Positions 10,453 to 20,870 of a DNA stretch of 64,000 bases are shown here, piece after piece; positions within the stretch are counted from its first letter, which is position 1; each line of letters starts with the position of its first letter. This stretch comes from Rhynochetos jubatus. Its lineage: Eukaryota; Chordata; Aves; Eurypygiformes; Rhynochetidae. The DNA lies in the NCBI GenBank assembly GCA_027574665.1, contig CM050657.1:22794700-22858699 (forward strand), read 5' to 3'. The notes below the pieces were generated by a model, which was not told the DNA's origin, did not search any database, and saw only the letters and a program-made list of their open reading frames with translations. The translations under genes and the position numbers were made by a program.

Positions 10453-10586
10453 CTGCCCTTGGTCATCCCGTTCCAACACTTGTCGTCCGCCGCTGAGCTG
10501 GCCATGACTTTCTTGCTGCACAGGCTGCCGGGCAGGGCGATCCAGTAAGTCTTGAGAGCTGTCAGATTCCCTTTGGCATCTAACAC
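10453..10586 (-). CDS. GPC1: GPC1 exon 7
   Basis: 44 codons plus two bases of a split codon. The peptide VLDAKGNLTALKTYWIALPG lines up with human VSEAKAQLRDVQDFWISLPG. It is followed by SLCSKK and the motif DDKCWNGMTKG, whose two cysteines are among the 14 conserved in glypicans. The sequence NLT creates a possible N-glycosylation site that I do not recall in human GPC1. The exon lies between acceptor TTTTTCCAG and donor AG|GTATGG. The phase fits both neighbours. Confidence 0.96.
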
Positions 10587-11258
10587 CTGGAAAAAGCAGA
10601 GGATGCTCAGGGCCAGGAGAGCTCTGGGGCGCCCCAGGGCTCTGGAAAGGACAAGGATTCTGCCTGGTGTTTTTTGTTTGCCATCACAGACTCTGTTTCT
10701 ATGCAGACGGGGGGTGAAGGTCACGTGCTAAGGACTGTGCTGGTACCCCAAGATTAACCAGGAGGAGACCGTCTTCGGGGCGTGAGGGCAGTGCTGAGAA
10801 GCAGCCTTGGTGGGAGCCTTCAGGGCTCTGCCAGGGTGGGACAGGCAGGTGTCTGTGCGTGAGGACCCTCTGAAATGTGGGGCCATGGCAGATCCCACAG
10901 CTCATTGTCCACAGAATCCAAAATCTCCTTGGAAGAGGACCCCTGGCCCCAGTATCCAGGCCGGACTGCCTGAGGCTGAATGGCACCAACGGCAAGGAAC
11001 CTTTTCAGATAAGTTTGGCACCAAATCCCTGAGGAATTGGTATCAGCAACCCGGCCCCCGACACTGTACGCGCTTAGGTCACGCCAGCACCCGTGATCTG
11101 ATCTCCTTCAGGCTCAGCAAAGGCGCCTCGGCAGCCGGGGGGTGACCTGCCTGAGCTGCAGGGCCCATCGCTGTGCCGTCTGGGCTGCCAGGGGAGGTGG
11201 CATGCCAGCACGCCTGCCCTGGCGCACGGCAGGGAGGGGGCTTTGGGGCCAAACTCAC
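10587..11258 (-). other. GPC1: GPC1 intron 6
   Basis: A 672-bp intron with donor GTGAGT. No repeats or other features recognised. Confidence 0.8.
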
Positions 11259-11378
11259 CAGCAGCTCCAGTGCTTGTGCAGAGGATTTTGCTTCCAGTGC
11301 AACCTTCCCCCGCCTTTTCTTGTCCTCGCCGCTGGAGCCTTTTGTGCTGATTTTGGGATTTCCACAGCCTTGGAAAAC
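11259..11378 (-). CDS. GPC1: GPC1 exon 6
   Basis: Exactly 40 codons, in phase 0 at both ends. It opens VFQGCGNPKISTKGSSGEDK, matching human VIQGCGNPK at the start, followed by the basic run KKRRGK (human KRRRGK). This is a solvent-exposed loop in the glypican core that varies between paralogues. The GCGNP motif, the KRRGK run and the phase-0 fit confirm GPC1 rather than GPC4 or GPC6. The acceptor is TTTTTCAG and the donor CTG|GTGAGT. Confidence 0.95.
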
Positions 11379-12968
11379 CTGAAAAACAAACCAAACGCTC
11401 TATCCCACGTTTTGATACTACTTATTTAATTAATGAGCACTCCACAGGTATGTTTGGTTTTTTTTTCCTTCTGAAGTGTATTTATCTTTCCTACCTGCAA
11501 GATCTCCAAGATTCTGGCTTAGTTTCTGGTCAGGTTGCTCTTGTGCCAGGAGGTGTTTCCAGCACACTGTAACTCGTTTTGCTTATTGCTATTAAGCAAA
11601 ACGTTCAGCCCTAACACAAAATCAGCACATGTTTTTGGATGAGTCACCCATGTGGATATGAAATTATTTCTAGCAAATGTTACCTGTTCCTATTGCGTTT
11701 GAAAAAGACAGTTCTGGGAAGAACGGGACGGGAGTTGCTCACACTCATTACGCCAGTGGTGTGGGCTTCCAGACGGCAGAGCATGGGGGCCTCACTGATT
11801 CGGACAGCAGGGCGAGGTGGACTACCCCATTGCCTCTCGCAGCCGGCCCCCACACTCGGCCAACGCATGTCCCCTCTGGCCAGGGGAGTGCAAAGGCAGG
11901 AAGTTCGTCACGATCTCTCACGTTGGATGTTTCAGGGGCAAACGGGGAAGCTGAACTGATCTGCCTCCTAACTTTGGGCACCTCCCAAACGCCCTGCCCA
12001 GGCACACTTGGTAGCCAAAGTAGAGCAGAAGCACTTGGAAGATGCAAATCCTCAGACTTCGCCTCTAGGAAGAGACAAAGGGTGCCCTGGAAGCGCCTGC
12101 CTCTCCCCGTCTCTGCGTGACCAGCCCAGGCAAGGACACCGCCGCTGCAGAGAGCCCGTGCTCAGGCACCGAACCTCACTGTGGCTGGTGGAAGGGGTGC
12201 TCGGGCAGCCAGATTTTAGTGAAGTACCAAAGGTCAGGGGGGCCTTTGCACTGCCATTTTGATTCAGGAAACAGCAGCCTTTGCAAAGCAAGCCATCTGA
12301 TTTGAAAAGACGGCTCCAAGCTTGCGGGGGCTACCAGGGCGCTGCCAGAAGCCTCTGGTAAATCTGACTTTGCACGGTGTCCCCTTAAAGCGGAGGAATC
12401 AGGACCTCAGCCAGGAGCACCGCTGGCGCAGCTCGCGCCATCAGCAAAGTCCTAAACCAAAGTCATGCGGGGACCGTGGGTCTCACTGCTGTGTCTGAGG
12501 GACACTCAGCCTACGACGGCCCCTCCTGGGGCGCACTGTCCTGCTGACCAGATGGACCCAACGACTAGCGCTAAGCCAATCTGTTCATCTGTCTCCTTTG
12601 CTCATTGCAACGAGCCCCGCCTTGAGAACTGCGCGTAGAGCATTTTCTACTCGGTTCTACCAATTTGGTCCCGCTGCTGTGTCTCCCTTGCTGGCCTGTG
12701 ACTGCTGCTAGCAGGAGACAACTCGTTCGGGAGGTAAAAGCCCTGGGAGGTCTCCAGGACGGTGGCTCTCGTAGCAGCGCCTGCACAGCATGGAATCACG
12801 GCGATCCTTGTGCCACCCAAGGGCCTGAGGCGAGCAACACCCGTTACTGATGGAGAGAACACGTGTCCTGCAGGCTGAGGGGATCAACAGCCTCCTGCAC
12901 CAGGGCAGCAGATAGATGTCTGCAGCCTTTGGTAGCTCCTGCTGCCTGAAACCCACCAGTGAGCCGCA

Positions 12969-12998
12969 GGGAGCGAGGGGGGGCGCGGGGGAGCAGGG
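12969..12998 (+). other. G-quadruplex motif
   Basis: Four runs of three or more G are separated by loops of 5, 3 and 4 nt, meeting the usual G3N1-7 pattern. It is on the plus strand, so a GPC1 pre-mRNA would carry the C-rich complement. Confidence 0.7.
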
Positions 12999-13125
12999 AC
13001 TCAGAGTCCTCTGCAGTGAACACAGGGCTCAGTACTCTGTTTCTTTCCAGTTTTTCTTTTCCGTTGTTTCTTTTCCGTTTTTCCCCAGGTCCCAGGAGAA
13101 CCCATGACTGAGGGTGTCACTGGGT

Positions 13126-13163
13126 CCAAGGGCCACTTCTGGCTCCAAGGGCCACTTCTGGCT
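13126..13163 (+). repeat. 19-bp tandem duplication
   Basis: Two perfect head-to-tail copies of a 19-bp unit (CCAAGGGCCACTTCTGGCT). Its perfect identity suggests it is young. Confidence 0.95.
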
Positions 13164-14463
13164 CCTCTCACAAGTGGCAGATGGTGCCCTGGCTCTAGGC
13201 TGGCAATGTTTGAGGCCCTCAGCTGCAGCCCGAGCCTGCTGCCCTCGGTCCTGAGAGAGACGACCCCCAGGACTGGCCTGGGCCAGTCCCGAGCTCATCT
13301 GACGACGATATCCGTTACCTGATCCCTTTGCCATGCTCAGCACCAGAGCCTAGAGCTGCTGCAATCTGCAGCTCCTGACCTCTGCTGCCAGTGCCACCAG
13401 CAAAGACTGCCACCTTCACCTGGTCACCAAATCACACGGAGACGCTTACTGAACATGTTTGGTTGCTCCAGTCGAACACCAATTAGACTATTTCCCCCTT
13501 TTCGTAACACCAGATTTACTACATGGCCCTTGCAAAGACTTTCCTTTGCAGATGATGCCACGCTTTCCCATATCATGGGCTTGCTTTTAGGGGGACAACC
13601 TCGATCTCAGCTAACAAAGGAAGAAAGAATACGGCCCTTCATGTCAGCAAAGAAACCTAAACGAGCCCTTGGATGCGTGCTGCCACCACTGCTTTGACAT
13701 GTGCCAGTGAATTCCTGCTTGGCTAAGCAATACTTGTGGCCCTTCCCTTCTCCAAGACCCAGTTAGGACCTGCCCTCCTTTCATCTGCATCCCTGCCCTG
13801 ACAGTGGGATAGCTGCAGGTCTGGGGGAATGTCTGGGCAAAAAGCAAAATCCCTGGAGGGCTGGTTTTGTTCCCAAAGCTTCTCTTACCTGCAGCTACAG
13901 AGGTGATTGTGGTTAAGTGGGTAAACATACTTAAAATAGAAGACCAAGAGAAGAGACCTTCACGATGTACTTCTTGGGAGAGAGGTGAGCATCTGGAGAG
14001 CCTGTTTTCTACCCTCCAGATGGACTGCCAGACTGCAACTCTGTCCCACAGACACAACCTGATAGCCCAGGGTTTCCACCGCAGAGCATCACCCCACGGC
14101 AGGTTAAAGCAGCTGCCTCCTGTCACTAGGCACTGTGAACTGTCTGTAAATGCCTCAGCTCAGCCAAAACACTTCAGGACTCCTCAGACACAGCGGCACT
14201 GTGCCTCCCACAGTCTCTGCACAGGCAGTCCCACCGTGTGTGTCTGTGCCTAAAGGAGGCTGGCTGGGGCAGGGAGGAATATTTGGAAGCACTTGAGAAG
14301 GTTTTTGCCTGTGTAAAATGGGCGGTTTGCTATCATTAAAAGAGTGGACATTCAATCCCTTTCATCCTTTATCTCCTTTAGTTCAGTTGAACAGTGAGCA
14401 GGAAAAACGTTTGGTGCCAGCAGTTACACACGGTGTATCCTCAGCGTACCCTCACCCTCTTAC

Positions 14464-14594
14464 CTTGGCTGTGATCGAATCTTTGTTTTCTTGCAAGTTA
14501 GAGATAGCTTCAGCGATCCTCATGTGAATGGTCCCTATTACAGTGTCTACGTTGTAGGTGCCATCAATCCGATCAGCTACGACGACCAGGGAGT
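14464..14594 (-). CDS. GPC1: GPC1 exon 5
   Basis: Two bases plus 43 codons. With the last G of exon 4 the first codon becomes Asp. The peptide then reads SLVVVADRIDGTYNVDTVIG and ends LQENKDSITAK, matching human MVLITDKFWGTSGVESVIG and LQDNRDTLTAK. This helical segment forms part of the central glypican lobe. The acceptor is TCTTCCAG and the donor AAG|GTAAGA. Many substitutions from human are conservative, as expected for selection on a working protein. Confidence 0.96.
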
Positions 14595-17500
14595 CTGGAA
14601 GAACAAGACAGAGGCACCGCCCATCAGACTCTGCACAAACGCAGTTAAAGCTCCCGCGCATGCCGGGTGGGATAAGCTGCTGGCCCCGCAGCAGGCGTGC
14701 TGGGAGACATCTCTCTCTCCTCGTTACTGCTCAAGTGCGTGCTCATATTCCTCTGGGGTAGGAGAGCTGTCCCTTCCCAGCATGCAGGTAAAGCCTCAGC
14801 GGCAGAGGGACAGGTAAGTGCAACTTGTACGCACACAAAGTGACCGGGATGCTACAGGAAGGAGAAATGGAAAATTGGTGCAGAAATACGAAGTAACATG
14901 TAGCAGTAATACATAGCCCTAACCCTCCTAACCCATTGCATGTCTTCAGCAAAGCACTGCAGCCCGCAGAAAGCGGGAGAATCGGGGTCAATAAAGTGCC
15001 AAACGTCCCGGATGTGGGTAATAGCTTTTGTGGCAGCGAAGGAGTGAGAAAAGGAGTAAATTCTTCTCAACATCACCTCTGGAAGGACAACACGTGAGCA
15101 GCCAGGGCAATATCAGGCTGTAAAGGCAGAGAAATGGCCCCGAATGCCCACAACTAAACTGGTAAACAGGACAGGGAGTGACTGAGGGGTACCTCTTGCT
15201 CTCAGCTCCTCTTACCTTGGCAAGCTCTGATGTCTAAGCACTCCTGCCTGGATGGCTGCTTTGGGACTGTGCTTGGCTTACCAAAAAACTACCCACCTCT
15301 GCCAACCTCCAGAGGTGATTCTCAACACTCCAGGTGGCCCTGAAGCAAGGACAGCCTATATGCTGGCAGGGCTCGGGGCACTGGGGAATGCCACTGCAGC
15401 GGAAAGCTGGCACCCTCAGTGTCCAGGGAGGTTTACTGGGATCTGGCTTTGCCAATCAAAAAGTGTAATCCTGAAAGTCACCGCTATGCTGCTGCTGCCC
15501 CAGCTCCCTACCACTTGTGCCTTAGTAGCCCAGAGGCCAGGCCATGCGTACGCTTCAGCAGCGTTTAGGGACTCGGCATTTGGTCCCGCCGCGTACAGGG
15601 GACACCCCTCCTGTCTCCTGGCGGGACAAGGGATATGTCACTGGGGTGACCTGTGCTCATCTGGAATGGAAAGCGCTCCATGCTCCTGTGGCCTCGCCAC
15701 ATGGAAAAAACCAAGTGCGATGGCGTCGTGTTTGTTCTTCTCTACACAAAGAGGGTCAAATCCCAGGGTCTAGACTGGGGATCCATACCTTTCGTAAATA
15801 AAGTTATTCATTAGGAGTGATTAATTCTTCTGTCCTAAATCCTGATACCTCACCCACCCGTCAGCCTGGCAGGGGGCTGTCACAGCAGATGGTATGATGC
15901 TGCAGAAAAGCTTATTCAGCATGGGTTTGTACTGCCGACATTGCTCATGAGCAACGAAGCCACCAGGTGAATTACACCCAGCAGGTCCACAGAGTACCAG
16001 TACAACGTGTCCTTCAGCCTACACCATCCCACAGCGTGTGTCACCCGTGACATGGCCTGAAGGGACTGACGCTTATCTTTGAGCCATGCAGCACATTTCC
16101 TTCAAGCAGGAGTCCAGTCCAGCACAACCACGGAGCTCTGCCACTCCAGTCATGGCAGGAAAGGGCTCAGCCCTTGCCTGGGCAAGCCGGTGGGGCTCGG
16201 CAGAAAGACCCCAGATGACTTCCACGAGGCCTAGGTGAGGTCTGGGCAGAAACACCTGGTCCACAGTGGACGTGGTGTGTTAACAACGAGGGCCTGAGCC
16301 TACGGTTGTCAATTTATTGGCACGCTCAACGCTCGCAAGTATGGTCTCTCTGCTGTGACTGATGTTCAGACCCCGACAGCTCTCAGAGAATACCAAGCCA
16401 GGCAAGGACCAGATGAGGGACAGCAGAAACCCACAGGAGATACCAGATCGGGCTCACAGTCCGAAAGCAGGTGCAGCCTGCGGGGAGCAAGGGCAATAGT
16501 CAAACAGCTGGGAGGGCTCAAACCTCGGACAGTCCAGAGCGTGGACCACCAAATACTCTGCACAGGTCTGTAAGATGGGATTTAACAACATGCAAAGTCA
16601 CAGCTTGGAAACATTATGTACTTATTTCCAGCACTTAAAAAGAAGAAAAAAGGCTTTGCCGGTTAGCTTGAGGAAGAACGGAAACGAGAGCCACAGTTTC
16701 CAAGTTAATGCGCATTCTTTTCCTGCAACACTGTCCTATGGGAGCACTGATTTCCATAGCTAAACATGCCATACGCGGGGGTAACGTTTTTTGTAGTCTG
16801 GGAAATAACACCTCCTGCAACAGTAAAGAGCTTGTAGTTTAACTTTCCTGCCACTCAGGGGTTGCGGTGTCATCTTTGAGACTGTATTTTCCAGACAATT
16901 TTAGCTTGCAGAGGCACTAATGTTGAGATGCAAACATTTCAACCAAAGGCAGCACCCCCAAATTAGTGATGACTGATGTTTGAACCGCTTACTATAAAAA
17001 TCTCCCTTGATTTGACCTGCCCTGATTTGTCAAACTGAAATCATAACCCTGTGTTTAGTGTAAGAAAACCCTCTCCTGCTACACCGAAGGGCCAGGCGAA
17101 GGGTGAAGAATGGACAATGCCAGTGAACTGCTACCTTTGACTCCACATCTCGCTCCAGGCCTTGATCAAACTGTGACCTCTGACACTAAAATGTACAACT
17201 GCAATCTGAAAGAAGCACCAATTTCCTCCTAGTCATCACCCCCTGACAAGAACGGTGTCTCTTGAGGAAGAGGAAACCAGAATAAGTACAAAACGCAGTC
17301 GGAATTGCCTCGCTGTCAGTCAAGGAGAGCTGTACATTGACCTTTCAGGAGACGGGCAGTCATCCTGCCAGGAGCGCAGTGACAGGTGACAGTTGGCTTG
17401 CTCTGGTCAGAAAGGCCAAAGCGCCATCAAAATCCTGGTGCAAACCCTTGGGGAAGGGAATATTCCCCCCCTCTCTTTCACGGGGTCTCCCAAGCTGCTC

Positions 17501-18889
17501 TCACGGGGAGCACTTCCAATTAGCTTCAGCAAGTTGCCACTCGGTTCGTTAGCCCCCAGAGCGAGGCGGGCAGCTGGCCAACGCTCCTCACCGAGCCAGT
17601 GCACTAGCCTCTGTGCAGTGGTTCGATACTTTGCAGCATCCCTTGGGAGGCAGACAACACTCCCTGAACTTCAGTGGGATTGTCATTGTTAACACCGCCA
17701 CACGCCAGCCCTGAGCCAGGCTGTCGGGCTGCAGCTGGCCAGTGAGCTGGCAGACTCGCTGGCCAGGCAGTGGGTGCCAAGGCAAGGGAAAAGGCCAAGC
17801 CTGAAGCCCATCTCCCCTGGTGCCTGCCTGCCGTGAGCCCAGACAAACACCCAGACTCCCTCAGGTCTGAGATCACTCCAGCTCTAAATGTACAATGTGG
17901 GAGAGAAAGAGGAGCCTGCTGGGTGACGCTCTGTGGGCACAAAGAGAAGCGAGAGCTTTACCACTGCAAACCACCTCCCCCGCAGGACTGCAGCCGGGGA
18001 GAGGGTGTGCACTGCAACACAAACACTCCCACCAGCCTTAAACCGCATCCATCAGCTCCACAAGCCACCCGCAGCAGTAGTTCACATTTAAACCAGAAGC
18101 CACAGACTCTCAGAAAAACAGCTGAGGGACACAAGGTCTTCTTGAACGAGATGCTCAGGTCTGATAGGGCAATGCAGGATACCCTGCAGAAGTGCCTGGT
18201 TGAAGGGCTCCAGCACAGGAGATCACAGCACACCATCACAGGGATATTTCGGGCTTTAACCTCAATGAAATGGACATACAACGCACCTTAAGAGACCCAT
18301 CACCTGAGCTAAGGGACAAAACCAAAATGGAATGAGCTCTTATTTAAAATACAAGTCCAATTTTCCCATTCCTGGTGATGCCTGCGGCTTCTCTCACCCC
18401 CTGTGTTTAAGGCACCTCTTTACATTTAGAAGCACATGGTTCTGATCACTTTTCTCTCCACCCATGGAAGCAGTTTATGGCTTCGTGCTGCTAGACCACC
18501 TCCCAGGGAGGGCAGCAAACACTTCTGTGCTCTCACAAGTGCTCTGGTGTGGATGAGGAGGCTGCTCTGACCGTGTACAGGTGGCAGGATCTGTCCCTAA
18601 GCTTCATCACTGGGGAGGGAAGGAAGAATTACTTGAATGTGAAGTGTGGGCAATCCCAAACGAGCACAGGCAGGGTAAAAACTCCTGAAGCTCTTGTTAG
18701 CCAGCCAGCAGTGTCCTTTCTAGTGGTATGAAAGCCTGCAATAGCTTCTAGGTGTCAGATCACGGACAGAGAAACCGCAGTGTAAAAAAGCCTCCAACAG
18801 TCCTTTCCTTACTCTCCAAACACTGCCTCAGGGAGTTGAAAAGGTGCTGTGAGGGGCAGCTGTGCTGCAGCAGAGCGAGTCCATCTTAC
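14595..18889 (-). other. GPC1: GPC1 intron 4
   Basis: A 4295-bp intron with donor GTAAGA and acceptor TCTTCCAG. A plus-strand AATAAA at about 15796 has no gene linked to it. No repeat or exon was recognised; open frames on both strands look random. Confidence 0.75.
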
Positions 18890-19055
18890 CCATCAGGTAC
18901 TTCCACTCGGTGTTGAGGTCGGCTTGGTTGGCCAGGCAGCCCTTCACGACGTTCAGGCAGTAGTTGTTGCACGGCTTCACGCTGGACATGCCTCGGCAGT
19001 GCGGGCAGTACATCAGCTTCATGATGGCGCGAGTGCACTCGTGGCTGAGAGATAC
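18890..19055 (-). CDS. GPC1: GPC1 exon 4 (cysteine-rich)
   Basis: 55 codons plus one base. The peptide contains six of the conserved glypican cysteines in the pattern ECTRA, YCPHC, KPCNNYC and [10 protein letters not shown]. The last is near-identical to human GPC1 [10 protein letters not shown]. In glypican structures these cysteines form disulphides that brace the cysteine-rich lobe. The acceptor is TTCCCCAG and the donor G|GTAAGA. The phase-1 end is completed to Asp by exon 5. The text just after EWKYLM matches the human junction before the S/D-M-V-L-I segment. Confidence 0.97.
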
Positions 19056-20479
19056 CTGGGGAACACAGATCAGAGTCAGGCACACAGGCAGGCGAGGGGG
19101 GCCCAGCCCCATGGGCAAACTCCCCCCTGCCCTGGGGTGAAGGAGCTTGGTGAGGGCTGAAAGGCAGCATGGCTCCCTAGGTGTGTGGCCCTGGGAAAAT
19201 TGCTTCCCCTCTCACTGCCTGTCCTTCCCCCCACCCTTCCTTTGGTGCAACCCCTGTTGTGGGGATGGGACCTCCAAGGCAGCTACTGTTTCCTTGGGTT
19301 GGGTTTGAACCCAGGGGACTGAGAAAAACACGTATGTGAGCACCATCCCCCTTCCAGCCAGGTCTGCCTGGGCAGGGTCTACAGCACAAGCTGTAAGCGT
19401 GTGCCCCTGCAGCGCCCACCATCAGTGCCACCACCATGACCTTTTTGCAGGAAGGGTTTGTTGTCACTGCCTGGCAGACGCAGGTGTCCCACCACAAACT
19501 GCATCTCCGGCTTCCTGGGGGGACACACAGTGGGGGCCTGGACAGGGAAAGTTACCAGCTGGCATCTTTGGAAAGGAGGATGGTGTTGGGGGAAGACTTG
19601 AACAATTCCAAGAACACAGGGGATGGAGAGCACTCGACACAGGGAAGCGACTGCTCTCTGAAAGCACTTCAGGAGCCACAGGCAGCGGGCGAAGCAGCCA
19701 ACCCATGCTGTGCCAGCGGCTTGCAGGCACTGCACGTGCAGCTGATGCCTTGCAGAGGTGACTCTGGGGGTGACTTTGCCACCTTTAATTAACCCCCCCG
19801 GTCCCATAAGCACGGAGCCAGCGCAGGTGCAGAGCCCAGAGAGCAGGGTGGCAGCCGCTGCAGCAAGTCAAGGTCCCCCCAGACCGTCAGCCACGGAACA
19901 ATCGTCCCTCCCCGACTGCCACTGGCCAGGGGCTGTCAGCGTAAGCTGAGGGATGAGTAACAACCTGCCCGACCCCACAGAGGTGCTGGCAGAGCTCAGC
20001 GCTCCCCTGTCTTATTGCTGAAGTGTTTTCTCCTCTGTGGTCTTTTTCCACGTTTGCTCAGACCCACTGTCGTTTGTTTAAAACCATGTACAAAATCAAC
20101 CGCAAGTGTGCGCGAGTCTGCCTTGGTACCAGGCACCCGGCACTCACAAGGAGCCCAGGAGGAGGAGAAGGGATGGAGGGGGCAAATCTCGACATGGAAA
20201 AACCCCTGAGCCTCAAGCTGTAACGCTGAGCACTGCCCCTGGCCGCTCTATTCCTTGTGAACAATACCTGGTACAGGTCTTTTCCTCCTGGGGGGCTCCA
20301 GAAAGACTGAGTTCGGAGGTGCTCTTAGGAAAGTGAGCCCACGGCCAGGGCTGAGAACATCCCTATGCTTCCCCCTCCTTACACTGCCTTCCAGTCAGCC
20401 TTGGAAAAGAGATGGATGGCGCTGGGGCTTCCTCAGGCAGAAATGCATTAAAATAACCCCGTGAGAACCTTCCTCCGGA

Positions 20480-20870
20480 CCGGCACAAAACCCTCCAGGT
20501 CCCGGAGAACCCAAACAAGGCCGCTCTCCTGCCTCGGCCCCCGCAACGAGCCCTGAGGTGCCCGGGGTCAAGGACGTGCTGTGCTCCCAGCCTTGCCGGC
20601 ACCAGCTCCGCTCCGCCCCGGGGCGAGGAGCCGGGAGGAGCCGGGAGGAGCCGGGAGGAGCCGGGAGGAGCCGGGAGGAGCCGGGAGGAGCCGGGAGGAG
20701 CCGGGAGGCCGCAGGCGCTGCCCGGCTGCCGTGCGCCGCTGCCGCCAGGAGGTGGAGGCTTCGCCCCGCCGCAGCGCGGGCAGCCGCAGGCCCCGCCCGG
20801 GAGCCGCCGGCGGAGGCCGCGCGTTCCCCGCCTCGGGCACCTGAGGGGGAAGCGAGAAGGCAGCGGGGCC
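20480..20870. promoter_or_regulatory. Intronic CpG-rich patch
   Basis: About 390 bp with dense CpG (for example GCCGCCGGCGGAGGCCGCGCG) lies in GPC1 intron 3, about 1.5 kb upstream of exon 4, and contains the 10-bp minisatellite. Intragenic islands often mark alternative promoters. A transcript from here would carry exons 4-9 only. Methylation or chromatin data would be needed to show activity. Confidence 0.4.
20625..20708 (+). repeat. 10-bp minisatellite (CCGGGAGGAG)n with G-quadruplex potential
   Basis: Seven perfect head-to-tail copies of CCGGGAGGAG cover 20631-20700, with partial copies on both sides (about 8.4 in all). The GGG runs are spaced by 7-nt loops, so four successive units satisfy the G3N7 quadruplex rule on the plus strand. 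The 10-bp period shifts reading frame at each copy, so the long open frames crossing it on both strands are a by-product of the repeat. Confidence 0.95.

Larger units (their letters stand above)
11379..14463 (-). other. GPC1: GPC1 intron 5
   Basis: A 3085-bp intron with donor GTAAGA and acceptor TTTTTCAG. It contains a 19-bp tandem duplication (13126-13163) and a plus-strand G-run cluster (12969-12998). No exon of another gene was recognised. Confidence 0.8.

Noticed and set aside
15735-15760. tRNA B-box-like text (GGGTCAAATCCC)
   Set aside because: No A box or cloverleaf could be formed upstream.
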